A stretch of 64,000 nt of DNA, from assembly GCF_003362805.1 (NCBI RefSeq), contig NZ_QNQT01000002.1:558001-622000 (forward strand). Direction: 5' to 3'. This DNA is from Neobacillus piezotolerans (GTDB taxonomy: Bacteria > Bacillota > Bacilli > Bacillales > Cytobacillaceae). The position numbers and the translations under genes are program-made. This document shows, in pieces, positions 34,750 through 45,790 of the stretch. Within the stretch, counting starts at the first letter, position 1; every line of letters starts with the position of its first letter. The notes below the pieces were generated by a model, which was not told the origin of the DNA, searched no databases, and saw only the letters and a list, made by a program, of their open reading frames with translations.

Positions 34750-35919
34750 GTGAAAAGAGCATTTTCAATCATTGTTGGACTAGCCCTGCTGCTTGCCGGG
34801 CTTCCATTCGCAAATGCAGAGGACAACTGCTCCCAGTACGAAGGAATTGAAAAGGTATGGTGGGACGGCGCCGAACTGAAACCCGGCCAGATTGGCAGGC
34901 TGACAGCCCTTTCCAGTACCCCTTTATATAAAATGGATGGAGAAAACAAGATTTACGCCCGCACGCTGAAAGCAGGCGAACTTTACAGAATATATGCCTT
35001 TAAGCCAGGCATGCTCAGTGTCGGCGGCGGATATTATGTGGTCCGCGACAGCCGTGTGAATTATGGAACGCCAAGCAAAGCGAAGCTGGAAGCAGCCGCA
35101 TGTGTGTATGCGCCGGTGCCAGCGGGGCAACTCGTAAATATAGGGCCGACAATTCAAAATATCACCGCCATGGCTGCCGCTACCGGATATGCACCAGACG
35201 GTACGCCGCTAATGTATGTCGTCATGCAGGGCCAGCCCGCTAAACTAATTGTCATGGACCTTTTGCAAAATAAGGTGGTCGACCAGAAGCCACTTGGGAC
35301 GTCTACAAGCGCTTGGGCGATTACCGTTGACGCCGCTCAAAACGCATGGATTGGCGGGACGCCGAGCGAGCATCTATACCGCTACAATCCCGGGACGAAA
35401 ACATTGACGGACGCTGGAAAAGCGACGGTGAAAGGAACGTCGATCCACGACCTAGAGGCTTTGCCTGATGGAACCATTTATGGAAGCGGATCGCCTAACG
35501 GGAATGTGTTCAGTTATAAGCCGGGACAAGGGTTCACTGATTTGGGACAGGTACTTCCTGATAAAAAATTGGCGCGGAGCGTCGCCTACAATGAAAAAAC
35601 AAATACCCTGTTCGTTGGAGTCGGTGCAAAAGCACAGCTTGTCGCCTGGAATTTGGCAACGAACAAGAAACAGGCAATCCTTCCCGCCGCATACCAGGGC
35701 GAAACGTCTGTGTATGATTTGGATGAAGAAAATGGCTTCCTGTTCGCAAAATTGGAGCCAAGCAAGAAAATTCTTGTTTTTAATAGCTCGACGTATGCTT
35801 TCCTTGGCGAACTGCCAGCAAGCTCGCGGGGCGTATCGCCGGTTTTAGGAAGGGAAAATGCCGTTTATTTTACTCATCAATACACGTTGAAAAATACAGC
35901 CTTGATACGAAAAAAGTGA
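34750..35919 (+). CDS. Secreted beta-propeller protein, N-terminal part of a frame-broken gene
   Basis: Residues 1-22 are a signal peptide (AFSIIVGLALLLAGLPFANA); the rest has repeating YNPGTKTLT and YKPGQGFTDL blades typical of SMP-30/YncE-like propellers. The start is GTG with AGGAAAGGATG upstream. The last 13 residues before the stop do not look like propeller; the -1 frame there reads YSLDTKKVTAIPG and joins the next open frame. Restoring one A in the A5 run at 35890-35894 would fuse the two into about 750 aa. See the finding on this locus. Function unknown. Confidence 0.6.
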   Translation: MKRAFSIIVGLALLLAGLPFANAEDNCSQYEGIEKVWWDGAELKPGQIGRLTALSSTPLYKMDGENKIYARTLKAGELYRIYAFKPGMLSVGGGYYVVRDSRVNYGTPSKAKLEAAACVYAPVPAGQLVNIGPTIQNITAMAAATGYAPDGTPLMYVVMQGQPAKLIVMDLLQNKVVDQKPLGTSTSAWAITVDAAQNAWIGGTPSEHLYRYNPGTKTLTDAGKATVKGTSIHDLEALPDGTIYGSGSPNGNVFSYKPGQGFTDLGQVLPDKKLARSVAYNEKTNTLFVGVGAKAQLVAWNLATNKKQAILPAAYQGETSVYDLDEENGFLFAKLEPSKKILVFNSSTYAFLGELPASSRGVSPVLGRENAVYFTHQYTLKNTALIRKK

Positions 35920-36998
35920 CAGCCATTCCCGGAACAACGAAGGGAACCGAGGCGGTATCACTCGATGTGATGGATTTGCATAGCAAGTCCTATCCAGGTG
36001 AATCGGTGGTTTCCTTGCTTGGGAACACGGGGACGTATATGATTTACAATCCAGCCACTGGACAGTCTAAAATCAGCAAATTCGAATTGCCGCCGCAGCC
36101 AATCCCGATCTATTCAATCGCGAAAGGCCCGGATTGCCGTATTTACACAAACGGATTCGTCTCCGGCCAGCTAAGCGCCTACAATCCGCTGGATGGGTCG
36201 ATAAAATCATTGCTGAAGGTGGGACAGGCCGAGTCGATGGTCCCGCTGAACGGAAAGCTTTATCTTGGGGTATACCCGGGTGCTTCCCTTTATGAATACA
36301 ATCCGGCTACCGATACACTTGGCGTTCCATCTCCGTTATTCTCCGTCGGGAACGGACAGGACCGGATCGCCGCGATGGCTGTGGATTCCGGAACAAACAC
36401 GATTTTCATGGGAACCCACCCGAAGAACGGGGAAATTGGCGGAGCGTTCGTCGCCTTTAATACGGCAACCAAAAGCAAGACAGTAAGGCGGAATATTGTC
36501 GCCAATCAAAGCGTTGTCTCGCTTGCGGTTAGTGGCGGATACGTGTACGGAGGGACGTCCATTTTTAGCAACAGCCCCTCGGAAGGTACGTATACAGCGA
36601 GATTTTTTAGGCTGAAGGCGGGCCAGCCGGGAAGCCAGCCGGAATTCATCTCGCTTCCGCTGACGAAACCGCGGATGATCCATGCACTTGCAGCGGCGCC
36701 GAACGGTGTCATTTGGGGGCTATCGGATGGAAATTTATTCTCCTACGATCCCAGAACAAAAACAACGAAAACAGTCTCCATAACCGCCAACACGAGCGGC
36801 CGTTTCAAAAATGGCTCACTTGTTATCGGCAAGGACGGAAATGTCTACGGAACGGTCGAGCAAAAACTTTTCAAAGCCTTCCCTGCAACAATGACGAAGA
36901 AAATCCTGTTGGATAAAGGCGCCGCCAATTTGGCGATGGATGACAATGGGACCTTATTTTTCAACAACAATACCGATCTTTGGATGTATACCAAGTAA
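35916..36998 (+). CDS. Beta-propeller protein, C-terminal part of the frame-broken gene
   Basis: A 360-aa frame with blades such as YNPATGQSKISKFELP, YNPLDGSIKSL and YEYNPATDTLG, the same repeat type as the preceding frame. It has no signal peptide, so on its own it would stay in the cytoplasm, unlike its partner. The nominal GTG start overlaps the upstream stop and lies in an A6G run with no ribosome site. All this supports one secreted protein broken in frame, or an expressed fusion through frameshifting. Confidence 0.6.
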   Translation: MTAIPGTTKGTEAVSLDVMDLHSKSYPGESVVSLLGNTGTYMIYNPATGQSKISKFELPPQPIPIYSIAKGPDCRIYTNGFVSGQLSAYNPLDGSIKSLLKVGQAESMVPLNGKLYLGVYPGASLYEYNPATDTLGVPSPLFSVGNGQDRIAAMAVDSGTNTIFMGTHPKNGEIGGAFVAFNTATKSKTVRRNIVANQSVVSLAVSGGYVYGGTSIFSNSPSEGTYTARFFRLKAGQPGSQPEFISLPLTKPRMIHALAAAPNGVIWGLSDGNLFSYDPRTKTTKTVSITANTSGRFKNGSLVIGKDGNVYGTVEQKLFKAFPATMTKKILLDKGAANLAMDDNGTLFFNNNTDLWMYTK

Positions 36999-37035
36999 GA
37001 GGAAACGAATAATGCGGTTTGTTTATCCGTAAATT

Positions 37036-37071
37036 AAGGCTTGCCTGGGGTGATTCAGGCAGGCCTTTTTT
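37036..37071 (+). terminator. Terminator after the propeller gene
   Basis: AGGCTTGCCTG pairs with CAGGCAGGCCT, followed by six T. Confidence 0.8.
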
Positions 37072-37179
37072 GCGGGAGCGGGGGGACTGGTATGACATTT
37101 AGAAGCCAGGTCCTTTTTCCACCTAGGTTAACTGGGATGCCTCCTTCGAAAGAACCATTCTTCATAAAAATGCTAGGAG

Positions 37180-37252
37180 TTAACTCCCAATTTACCTGTT
37201 TGTGGAACAATTACCCCTATTTAACAATTACTTCAAGCGTAATTCTTATAAT
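37180..37252 (+). promoter_or_regulatory. Alkaline phosphatase promoter with candidate PhoP boxes
   Basis: A TATAAT -10 (37247-37252) lies 31 bp before the start codon. Upstream, TTAACT (37180) and TTTACC (37191) are 11 bp apart, and TTACCC (37211), TTAACA (37221) and TTCAAG (37232) continue with 10-11 bp spacing. PhoP of Bacillus binds TTAACA-like repeats with 11-bp period, so phosphate-starvation control is likely. Confidence 0.5.
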
Positions 37253-37283
37253 GAAACCGCATCAATCAAAAGGAGGGATTTAA

Positions 37284-38594
37284 ATGAAGAATAAGTTGAA
37301 GAAAAAAGTTTTGGCAGTAGCGGCTGTTTCCGCCATGGCCCTCGGCGCGCTAAGCCTCGGGTCGTCAGCCGGGGCGGATGGGACGTACAAGCATAACCAT
37401 AGCAAAGTGAAAAATGTAATCTTTTTAATCCCTGACGGATTCTCTGCTTCCTATGCAACAAACTATCGTTGGTTCAAAGGAAAGGAAAGCCAAATGGACT
37501 CCATCCTTGTCGGCATGCACCGTACATACTCTGCTGATACCGAAGTGACGGACTCAGCAGCGGCAGGTACAGCAATGGCGACCGGCATAAAAACGAATAA
37601 CGGCATGATAAGCACATCACCTGATGGGAAAAAGCTGACAACAATCCTTGAAGCGGCCGAAGCAAGCGGCAAGGCAACCGGGCTCGTTGCGACTTCGACG
37701 ATTACCCATGCGACGCCTGCTGTCTTCGCATCCCATGTGGCAAGCCGTGCGGATGAAGCCTCAATCGCTCCTCAAATGGTCGAAAACGGGGTAGATGTCC
37801 TGCTTGGCGGCGGAAAAAAATATTTCCCTGACTCCTTAATAGACCAAGCGAAAAAGAAAAGTTACACATACATCAACCACAAGTCTGGCCTGGCCAGCGC
37901 CGCGAAATCGAATAAGCTGATAGGCCTGTTTGCGGATGACGCACTTGCTCCTTCCCTCGACAGGGAGGAAACGAACCAGCCATCCCTTGCGGAAATGACT
38001 GACGCCGCTTTGAACGTCCTGAAAAAGGATAAAGACGGATTCTTCCTAATGGTCGAAGGCAGCCAAATCGACTGGGCCGGCCACGACCACGACGCGGCAT
38101 GGGCGATGAACGATGTACAGGCGTTTGAGGAAGCCTTGGCCAAAGCGCTTGCTTTTGCGAAAAAAGATAAGCAGACACTCGTAGTCGTCGCCGGTGACCA
38201 TGACACAGGCGGAATGTCCGTCGGCGGTTACGGCGTTTACGATGCAAAAGTTGAAATCCTCCGCAATATAACCGCGACCGGCGACTATATGGTTACAAAG
38301 CTCGATGCGAACCGCAGCAACATCAAGGCGGTCGTAAAACAGTACACAAGCCTCGACCTGACCGATACAGAGGTTGAAAAAATCAAGAATGCATCGAAGC
38401 CAGACATGGCTATCAATGATATTATCTCGGAACGCGCCCTCGTCGGATGGACGAGCACCGCACACACCGGCGTTGACGTCCCACTCTACGCATTCGGGCC
38501 AGGCTCCGATATGTTCAACGGCCTTCACCAGAATACAGATTTGCCTGTCTTAATGGCAAAAGCAATGAAAATTAACCTTAGCGGAAAGAAATAG
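37284..38594 (+). CDS. Alkaline phosphatase (PhoA/PhoB family)
   Basis: A secreted phosphomonoesterase (436 aa) releasing phosphate from organic esters. The signal peptide covers about residues 1-32. The metal-binding LIPDGF has Asp51; the nucleophile is Ser91 in VTDSAAAGTAMATG; VEGSQIDWAGHDHD and VAGDHDTGGM give the other metal ligands; the last His lies in TAHTGVDVPLYAFGP. AAAGGAGGG precedes the ATG. It is alone, between the propeller gene and the TVP38-type gene, with its own terminator. Confidence 0.9.
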   Translation: MKNKLKKKVLAVAAVSAMALGALSLGSSAGADGTYKHNHSKVKNVIFLIPDGFSASYATNYRWFKGKESQMDSILVGMHRTYSADTEVTDSAAAGTAMATGIKTNNGMISTSPDGKKLTTILEAAEASGKATGLVATSTITHATPAVFASHVASRADEASIAPQMVENGVDVLLGGGKKYFPDSLIDQAKKKSYTYINHKSGLASAAKSNKLIGLFADDALAPSLDREETNQPSLAEMTDAALNVLKKDKDGFFLMVEGSQIDWAGHDHDAAWAMNDVQAFEEALAKALAFAKKDKQTLVVVAGDHDTGGMSVGGYGVYDAKVEILRNITATGDYMVTKLDANRSNIKAVVKQYTSLDLTDTEVEKIKNASKPDMAINDIISERALVGWTSTAHTGVDVPLYAFGPGSDMFNGLHQNTDLPVLMAKAMKINLSGKK

Positions 38595-38605
38595 TTTGGT
38601 TAATG

Positions 38606-38637
38606 GGGCACCGTCCGGATTTTGGCGGTGTCTTTTT
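38606..38637 (+). terminator. Terminator after the alkaline phosphatase gene
   Basis: GGCACCG pairs with CGGTGTC across a short loop, followed by TTTTT. Confidence 0.7.
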
Positions 38638-38794
38638 GGTGTTGGGGTGGCTTTGGGGAGTACGGTTCGTGTGCCCGATCCGCCGATGGATGGTTCACTA
38701 TATTTCATCCCACCGTCATTTTCCGCTATACTTGCCTTAAAGGGGATGGATTCGGCTGCCGGATGCGTTCTATATGCATGATTGGGGTAAAGTG

Positions 38795-39370
38795 ATGCAG
38801 GACTGGGTGATTGGGCTTTTTGAAAACTACCGGGAGGCGGCGCTGCTGCTCAGCGTGCTGCTGAATGTGGCGATCAGCATTGTTGGCATTGTGCCAAGCG
38901 TGTTTTTGACAGCGGCGAATATCATTGTATTCGGGCCGGTTGGCGGGACGCTGGTTTCAATAGCCGGCGAGGCCGCGGGTGCGGTCGTTTCGTTTCTTCT
39001 TTACAGAAAAGGGTTTAAGCGGTGGGCCGATAAAAAACTTCCGGATAAACGCTGGATCAAAAAGCTGCTCAATGCCCGTGGCAAGGATGCTTTTTTCCTG
39101 ATTCTCGCTTTGCGGATTCTGCCTTTCGTTCCCTCGGGGCTTGTCACGTTCGCGGCGGCGATCGGCACGGTCGGGGTTGCTGTATTCACTATAGCCAGCA
39201 CGATTGGGAAAATTCCCGCCCTCATAATCGAAGCATATTCCGTTTACCAGGTTACGGAATGGTCTTTCCAGGGCAAAATAATTCTGGCGGTTTTTTCAAT
39301 GGGAATCATTTTGCTTTGTTTGAAAAATAGACGAATGGGTTTTTACAAAAAGAAGGAGGGTCCTAAATGA
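38795..39370 (+). CDS. TVP38/TMEM64 (DedA-like) membrane protein
   Basis: A 191-aa membrane protein with four or five hydrophobic segments and the VTT-domain motif [16 protein letters not shown], followed by [21 protein letters not shown]. Such proteins are linked to lipid scrambling and membrane potential, without a settled role in Bacillus. I start at the second ATG (38795) with GGGG 8 bases upstream; the first ATG (38774) lacks a ribosome site. The stop overlaps msrAB by 4 bp, so the pair is cotranscribed. Confidence 0.75.
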   Translation: MQDWVIGLFENYREAALLLSVLLNVAISIVGIVPSVFLTAANIIVFGPVGGTLVSIAGEAAGAVVSFLLYRKGFKRWADKKLPDKRWIKKLLNARGKDAFFLILALRILPFVPSGLVTFAAAIGTVGVAVFTIASTIGKIPALIIEAYSVYQVTEWSFQGKIILAVFSMGIILLCLKNRRMGFYKKKEGPK

Positions 39371-40323
39371 CTGAAAAATTCGAGTTGGCGACATTCGCTG
39401 GCGGCTGTTTCTGGTGCATGGTACAGCCGTTTGATGAACAGCCGGGCATCAAGGAGGTCGTTTCCGGCTATACCGGCGGCCATACCGAGAACCCGACGTA
39501 TGAGGAGGTTTGCTCGGACACGACCGGCCATTACGAAGCGGTCCAAATCACATTTGACCCGGACGTTTTTCCGTACAGGAAATTGCTTGAATTGTTCTGG
39601 CAGCAAATCGACCCGACCGATCCGGGCGGCCAGTTTGGCGACCGCGGCTCCTCGTACCGGACGGCGATTTTTTACCACAGTGAAGAACAGCGCGCGCTCG
39701 CCGAGGAATCGAAGCGGCAGTTGGAAGAAAGCGGCCGGTTCAGCAGGCCAATCGTGACGGACATCCTTCCGGCCAAGCCGTTCTACCGGGCTGAGGAAAA
39801 CCATCAGCATTATTACAAAAAGAACGCTTGGCACTACAATACGTACAAGGAAGGGTCGGGCAGAGCCCGGTTCATCCGAGAAAATTGGAAAAAGAAAAAG
39901 AGCGATGAGGAATTGCGCCGCGAGCTTACGCCGATACAGTATGAGGTGACCCAGAACTCAGCGACCGAGCCGCCGTTCCAAAACGAATTTTGGAACCACG
40001 AAGAGGATGGCATTTATGTGGACATCGTTTCGGGTGAACCTTTGTTCAGCTCGACGGACAAATACGATGCTGGCTGTGGCTGGCCGAGTTTTACAAGGCC
40101 AATAAGACGGAATGAAATCGAGGAAAAGCTGGATACCTCGTACGGGATGAGGAGGATCGAGGTCCGTTCCAAAACGGCTGATTCGCATCTCGGACATGTG
40201 TTTGACGATGGCCCGGGACCGGATCGTGCGCGGTACTGCATCAATTCGGCCGCCCTCCGCTTTGTGCCGAAGGATAAGCTGGAGGAAGAAGGGTACGGGG
40301 AGTTTTTATCGCTGTTTGAATAA
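39367..40323 (+). CDS. Fused peptide-methionine sulfoxide reductase MsrA-MsrB
   Basis: Repairs both S- and R-methionine sulfoxide. MsrA occupies about residues 1-160 with catalytic Cys14 in GGCFWC; MsrB occupies about 180-318 with CGWPSF, a catalytic Cys291 in [11 protein letters not shown], and one remaining zinc-ligand-like cysteine region reduced, so a zinc site is not evident. No signal peptide is seen, so it acts in the cytoplasm. It is coupled to the upstream TVP38-type gene. Confidence 0.9.
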   Translation: MTEKFELATFAGGCFWCMVQPFDEQPGIKEVVSGYTGGHTENPTYEEVCSDTTGHYEAVQITFDPDVFPYRKLLELFWQQIDPTDPGGQFGDRGSSYRTAIFYHSEEQRALAEESKRQLEESGRFSRPIVTDILPAKPFYRAEENHQHYYKKNAWHYNTYKEGSGRARFIRENWKKKKSDEELRRELTPIQYEVTQNSATEPPFQNEFWNHEEDGIYVDIVSGEPLFSSTDKYDAGCGWPSFTRPIRRNEIEEKLDTSYGMRRIEVRSKTADSHLGHVFDDGPGPDRARYCINSAALRFVPKDKLEEEGYGEFLSLFE

Positions 40324-40344
40324 AGGTGCCAGCGGTTGAAAAAC

Positions 40345-40394
40345 GAGCCGGTGTGTTTTTCATGAAGAAGGAAAGACACGCCGGCTTTTCATTT
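40345..40394 (+). terminator. Terminator after msrAB
   Basis: GAGCCGGTGTG pairs with CACGCCGGCTT, followed by TTTC. Confidence 0.7.
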
Positions 40395-40459
40395 TCTGCT
40401 AGTGATTTTTTAAAAAATAAAGTTTATGATGATGAAAATAGAGTTTAAGGGTGAAACAG

Positions 40460-41029
40460 ATGAACCAGGTTATTCTTCCCGCATCATCAAATATGAAAGA
40501 TTTTGAGGCTTTTTTAGCGAGCCCTTATGATATTGGCGTGTTTCTTGAGCTCCATATCGCCCTGCTGAAAAATGTTAACTCCATGGCAGGTGAGCATGGA
40601 AAGAAGATGCTTTACCATATGGACATGATCCGCGGCATCAAAAGCGATGACGCCGCGACTGAGTTCATCTGCCAGGAGTACAAGCCATACGGGCTAATTT
40701 CCACAAAAGCGAATGTTATCCTCAAGGCGAAGCAAAAAGGCGTCCTTGCGATCCAGAGGATTTTTTTAATAGACTCGCATGCGCTCGAAAAAAGCTATCA
40801 GCTTCTTGAAAAAACGCGGCCGGATTACATAGAGGTTCTGCCGGGGGCGATGCCTGACCTGATTGCCGAAGTAATCCGGAAGGTGAACATCCCTGTGCTC
40901 GCCGGCGGATTCATCAGGACCCCCGCCGATATCGAAAACGCCATAAGGGCGGGCGCCCATGGCGTGACAACATCCAAGAAGGAGTTGTGGCAGCACTTCG
41001 CAAAAGAACAATCGCCCATGACAAAATGA
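40460..41029 (+). CDS. glpP: Glycerol-3-phosphate responsive antiterminator
   Basis: An RNA-binding protein (189 aa) that, with glycerol 3-phosphate, lets polymerase read through leader terminators of glp genes. The TIM-barrel-like fold shows in YHMDMIRGIKSDD, FICQEYKPYGLISTKANVI, and PVLAGGFIRTPADIENAIRAGAHGVTTS, all typical of GlpP. I start at the ATG at 40460 with AAGG 9 bases before it; a GTG at 40451 is possible. Three leaders of matching design lie downstream, at glpK, glpD and mgtC. Confidence 0.9.
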   Translation: MNQVILPASSNMKDFEAFLASPYDIGVFLELHIALLKNVNSMAGEHGKKMLYHMDMIRGIKSDDAATEFICQEYKPYGLISTKANVILKAKQKGVLAIQRIFLIDSHALEKSYQLLEKTRPDYIEVLPGAMPDLIAEVIRKVNIPVLAGGFIRTPADIENAIRAGAHGVTTSKKELWQHFAKEQSPMTK

Positions 41030-42668
<1,639 letters not shown>

Positions 42669-42716
42669 ACAAAAAATGTTAACTTCGTTTAAATGGCAAT
42701 TGGTTTGGGGATTTGA

Positions 42717-42811
42717 TACAATAGCGATAAGTTAATAAGACGGCAGGAGATTTGGAGAGACCGCGAAGCATTATCACTCAGGGTGGTAATGTTCTTTGCG
42801 GTCTCTTTCCT
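42717..42811 (+). promoter_or_regulatory. glpD promoter and GlpP-type leader terminator
   Basis: TACAAT (42717-42722) is the -10. The transcript should begin near AAGTTAA (42729), followed by GGCAGGAGA and a terminator whose arms are GGAGAGACCGC (42754) and GCGGTCTCTTTCC (ending 42810). The order and spacing match the glpK leader. Confidence 0.75.
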
Positions 42812-42829
42812 GATTTAGGAGGAAAACAA

Positions 42830-44488
42830 ATGTTCACGAATTTGCAGCGCGTGGAAATTATCGAAAAGCTAAAAGGGAAAACCTTTGATCTGCTTGTAAT
42901 CGGAGGCGGAATTACTGGCGCCGGCATTGCCCTAGACGCGACAACAAGGGGAATCGACACGGCCCTGGTCGAAATGCAGGACTTTTCGGCGGGAACGTCA
43001 AGCCGGTCGACAAAGCTTGTACACGGCGGGTTGCGCTATTTGAAACAGTTTGATGTAAAGGTCGTCGCCGAAGTCGGAAAGGAAAGGGCAATCGTTTATG
43101 AAAATGGCCCGCATGTGACAACTCCGGAATGGATGCTCCTTCCATTCCATCAAGGGGGAACGTTCGGCAGCTTTTCCACTTCAATCGGACTTCGGGTATA
43201 CGATTTTCTCGCTGGAGTGAAAAAGGAAGAACGCCGCTCGATGCTTTCTGCTGAGAAGACATTGCAAAAAGAGCCTCTCATCAAAAAGCAGGGCCTAAAA
43301 GGCGGCGGTTATTACGTCGAATACAGGACAGACGACTCTAGGCTTACCATTGAAGTCATGAAGGCGGCGGTTGAGAAAGGCGCTACAGCAATCAATTATG
43401 CGAAAGCGGACGACCTTGTTAAGGAAGGCGGCAAAGTAGTCGGCGTTGTCGTGAAGGATCAGTTGACAGGCGAGACGTACAAGGTTTTCGCAAAAAAAAT
43501 CATCAACGCCGCCGGACCTTGGGTTGATGCAATTCGTGAAAAGGATGGATCGAAAAAAGGGAAGAGGCTCATTTTATCGAAAGGCGTCCATATCGTAATT
43601 GACCAGTCCCGTTTTCCACTAAAACAGGCGGTTTATTTTGACACCCCGGACAAGCGGATGATCTTCGCGATTCCGCGCGGCGGAAAAACGTATATAGGTA
43701 CGACGGATACCTTTTATAACGGAGATAAGGTGAATCCCAGGATGACTATAGCGGACCGCGACTACCTCATATCCGCAATCAACTATATGTTCCCAGAGGT
43801 GAACGCAAAGCCGGAAGATGTTGAATCCAGCTGGGCAGGCATCCGGCCGCTTATCCATGAAGAAGGGAAGAATCCGTCTGAAATCTCCCGCAAGGACGAA
43901 ATATGGGAGTCGGATTCGGGCCTGATCACCATAGCCGGCGGAAAACTGACCGGTTACCGGAAAATGGCCGAAACGATTGTCGACCTTCTCGCGGATAAAC
44001 TGGAGGAAGCCGGGCATGAAAAGCCGGGGCCATGTAAAACGAAATCAATTAAAATCTCCGGGGGCGATTTCGGCGGTTCGGGAAACTTTGCGAGTTTCAT
44101 CACCTCGGCAATCCAGCAGGGAACAAGCATGGGGCTGAGCGATAAGGATGCCAGGCATCTCGCGGGTTTTTATGGATCGAATGCGCCAATCGTTTTCGAC
44201 CTGGCCAAAATTCACAGGGATGACGCTGATAAATTCGGTATGCCGGCCGTCCTGATGGCAAAATTGGTTTACGGCATCCAGTATGAAATGGTCGCGACGC
44301 CGCTCGATTTTTATTTCAGGAGGACCGGCGACCTTCTATTCGATATCGGATCTGTAAAAAAGTACCGCAAAGCAGTCTTGTCCTACATGGGTACTCTTTT
44401 CAGGTGGAGTCCCGTGCAGTCCAAAAAGTATGCCGAGGAGCTTGAGGCGGAGCTTGAATTTGCTTCTGAACCTATTGCTGCGGAATAA
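42830..44488 (+). CDS. glpD: Aerobic glycerol-3-phosphate dehydrogenase
   Basis: A membrane-associated flavoenzyme (552 aa) oxidising glycerol 3-phosphate to dihydroxyacetone phosphate and passing electrons to quinone. The FAD-binding fold is [35 protein letters not shown] and [14 protein letters not shown] are family motifs. The DAO C-terminal domain covers about residues 400-540. I start at the ATG at 42830 with AGGAGG at 42817. A long hairpin terminator follows. Confidence 0.95.
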   Translation: MFTNLQRVEIIEKLKGKTFDLLVIGGGITGAGIALDATTRGIDTALVEMQDFSAGTSSRSTKLVHGGLRYLKQFDVKVVAEVGKERAIVYENGPHVTTPEWMLLPFHQGGTFGSFSTSIGLRVYDFLAGVKKEERRSMLSAEKTLQKEPLIKKQGLKGGGYYVEYRTDDSRLTIEVMKAAVEKGATAINYAKADDLVKEGGKVVGVVVKDQLTGETYKVFAKKIINAAGPWVDAIREKDGSKKGKRLILSKGVHIVIDQSRFPLKQAVYFDTPDKRMIFAIPRGGKTYIGTTDTFYNGDKVNPRMTIADRDYLISAINYMFPEVNAKPEDVESSWAGIRPLIHEEGKNPSEISRKDEIWESDSGLITIAGGKLTGYRKMAETIVDLLADKLEEAGHEKPGPCKTKSIKISGGDFGGSGNFASFITSAIQQGTSMGLSDKDARHLAGFYGSNAPIVFDLAKIHRDDADKFGMPAVLMAKLVYGIQYEMVATPLDFYFRRTGDLLFDIGSVKKYRKAVLSYMGTLFRWSPVQSKKYAEELEAELEFASEPIAAE

Positions 44489-44497
44489 AGACAAGCG

Positions 44498-44546
44498 GAA
44501 ATGAAAGGGCTGGCGCACTTTATTGGCCAGCCCTTTTCATTTCGTT
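44498..44546 (+). terminator. Terminator after glpD
   Basis: GAAATGAAAGGGCTGGC pairs with GCCAGCCCTTTTCATTTC (one bulge). Confidence 0.8.
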
Positions 44547-44594
44547 TAGAGTATGGGAGGCTATCCACTGCTTCAAATGGTATCAGGGCGCTTC

Positions 44595-44715
44595 TGAAAA
44601 CAGTTTCAGTTGCGGAAACCGTTTCAAAGAGTCTTCATTCCATCAATGAAGACAGTTATAAGGCAGGCAATCGTTTGAAAGTGTCCTCATCCCCCATGGT
44701 GAGGACGGTTATTCC
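44595..44715. repeat. 52-bp hairpin repeat, copy locus 2
   Basis: Units begin TGAAAACAGTTTC (44595), TGAAGACAGTTAT (44647) and TGAGGACGG (44700), so spaced 52 and 53 bp. The second unit carries GTTTGAAAGTGTCCTCAT, complementary to its own start. The last unit runs into the end of the GDPD gene. Confidence 0.8.
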
Positions 44716-45587
44716 TCCGACTTCCTCCCGAGCAGTACAGCGAGGCGGTTTGGATAGTTCGTAAAGGCACCGTCCACCCCAAACTCCAATGCTTTTTTCA
44801 TTTCCTGCTCCGAGTCGATCGTATAAGGATGCACCGCGAGCCCTGCTTCGTGCGCTTTTTTAACATAATCCTCGCTTATCATTTCAAAATTCGGCCCTAT
44901 CCCCGCTGCATACCGTCCGATCATCCTCGCTTCCTTTTCGGAAAGGGAAGCTTGTTCCTTATATTTTTTAAGCTGGATGAGCGGAATTTCCGGATCAAGC
45001 TCGTGAATCCTTTTCAGGCTCTTGCTGCTGAAGGATTGGAGGATGAGGCCGGGGTACTTGCCATCCTCGTTCCGAATGACGGAATATTTCCTGGCCAGCT
45101 CAATTAATTTATCCTCCATCCCCGGATATTCGTCCGGGGATTTTGTTTCAATATAATAATTTGCGGAAGTCCCGAAATGTTTGAAAATCTCCTCTAAAGT
45201 GGGGACCCTTACGTTTTCAAACTCGGGGCGCGCGTTTTCAGGATGGAGACGATTGAAGAAGGAGCCCACATCAAGCCGTTTTATTTCCTCAAGGGTAAAC
45301 GAACCCGCAGGGCCAGTTCCACTGGTTGTCCGGTCCACCGTTTTATCATGCATGGCAATCAAATGTCCGTCCTTTGTCATCTGCAAGTCAATTTCCAAAT
45401 AATCGGCGCCAAGAAGATGGGCCAGTTCATAGGAAGCAATCGTATGCTCGGGCGCGTATGCCGATGCCCCCCGGTGGCCGATGATCATGAACCCGCCAGG
45501 CAATCCGGAGACAGGAGCCTTGTCCGTATTCCCACAACCTGAAAGCGCGAGCACCATAAATACAATCATTACGATCATTTTATTCAT
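44709..45587 (-). CDS. Glycerophosphodiester phosphodiesterase, lipoprotein (GlpQ-like)
   Basis: Hydrolyses glycerophosphodiesters to glycerol 3-phosphate and an alcohol outside the membrane. The lipobox LSGC lies near residue 18. The GDPD active site shows in MIIGHRGASAYAPEHTIASYE, LEIDLQMTKDGHLIAMHD and KTVDRTTSGTG. The 292-aa length is normal. It faces away from mgtC and has no GlpP-type leader I can see. A second, cytoplasmic GDPD (ugpQ) lies at 51.0 kb. Confidence 0.9.
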   Translation of the reverse strand: MNKMIVMIVFMVLALSGCGNTDKAPVSGLPGGFMIIGHRGASAYAPEHTIASYELAHLLGADYLEIDLQMTKDGHLIAMHDKTVDRTTSGTGPAGSFTLEEIKRLDVGSFFNRLHPENARPEFENVRVPTLEEIFKHFGTSANYYIETKSPDEYPGMEDKLIELARKYSVIRNEDGKYPGLILQSFSSKSLKRIHELDPEIPLIQLKKYKEQASLSEKEARMIGRYAAGIGPNFEMISEDYVKKAHEAGLAVHPYTIDSEQEMKKALEFGVDGAFTNYPNRLAVLLGRKSEE

Positions 45588-45662
45588 CCAGGCACCTCGA
45601 ATCTATTTTTCTGGTTATAAATACTATATATCTGATTTGAATCTATAAAATGAGTAAATTAA

Positions 45663-45778
45663 TTGACGAAAATTTGGATTTATTGTAATATTATAACAAG
45701 TTAATAGTGTGATGGAGATCAGGAGGCTCACAATTTTTGTCTATTTTTTGATAGGCACGATTTGTGGCCTCCTTTTTG
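45663..45778 (+). promoter_or_regulatory. mgtC promoter and GlpP-type leader terminator
   Basis: TTGACG (45663-45668) and TAATAT (45686-45691) are 17 bp apart. The transcript should begin near AAGTTAATAGTGTGATGGAG (45698), close to the glpK leader start. A terminator follows: AGGAGGC plus CACAA (45721-45733) with TTGTGGCCTCCT (45762-45773) and five T. The distance from AAGTTAA to the stem is 23 nt, the same as at glpK. This suggests GlpP-dependent antitermination. Confidence 0.65.
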
Positions 45779-45790
45779 CTTAACCTGGGG

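Noticed and set aside
42752-42829. Longer glpD start at 42752
   Set aside because: That start lies inside the leader terminator; the ATG at 42830 has AGGAGG at proper distance and matches the family N terminus.
45698-45790. M-box magnesium riboswitch before mgtC
   Set aside because: The leader is under 100 nt with one stem, too short for an M-box, and it matches the glpK leader instead.
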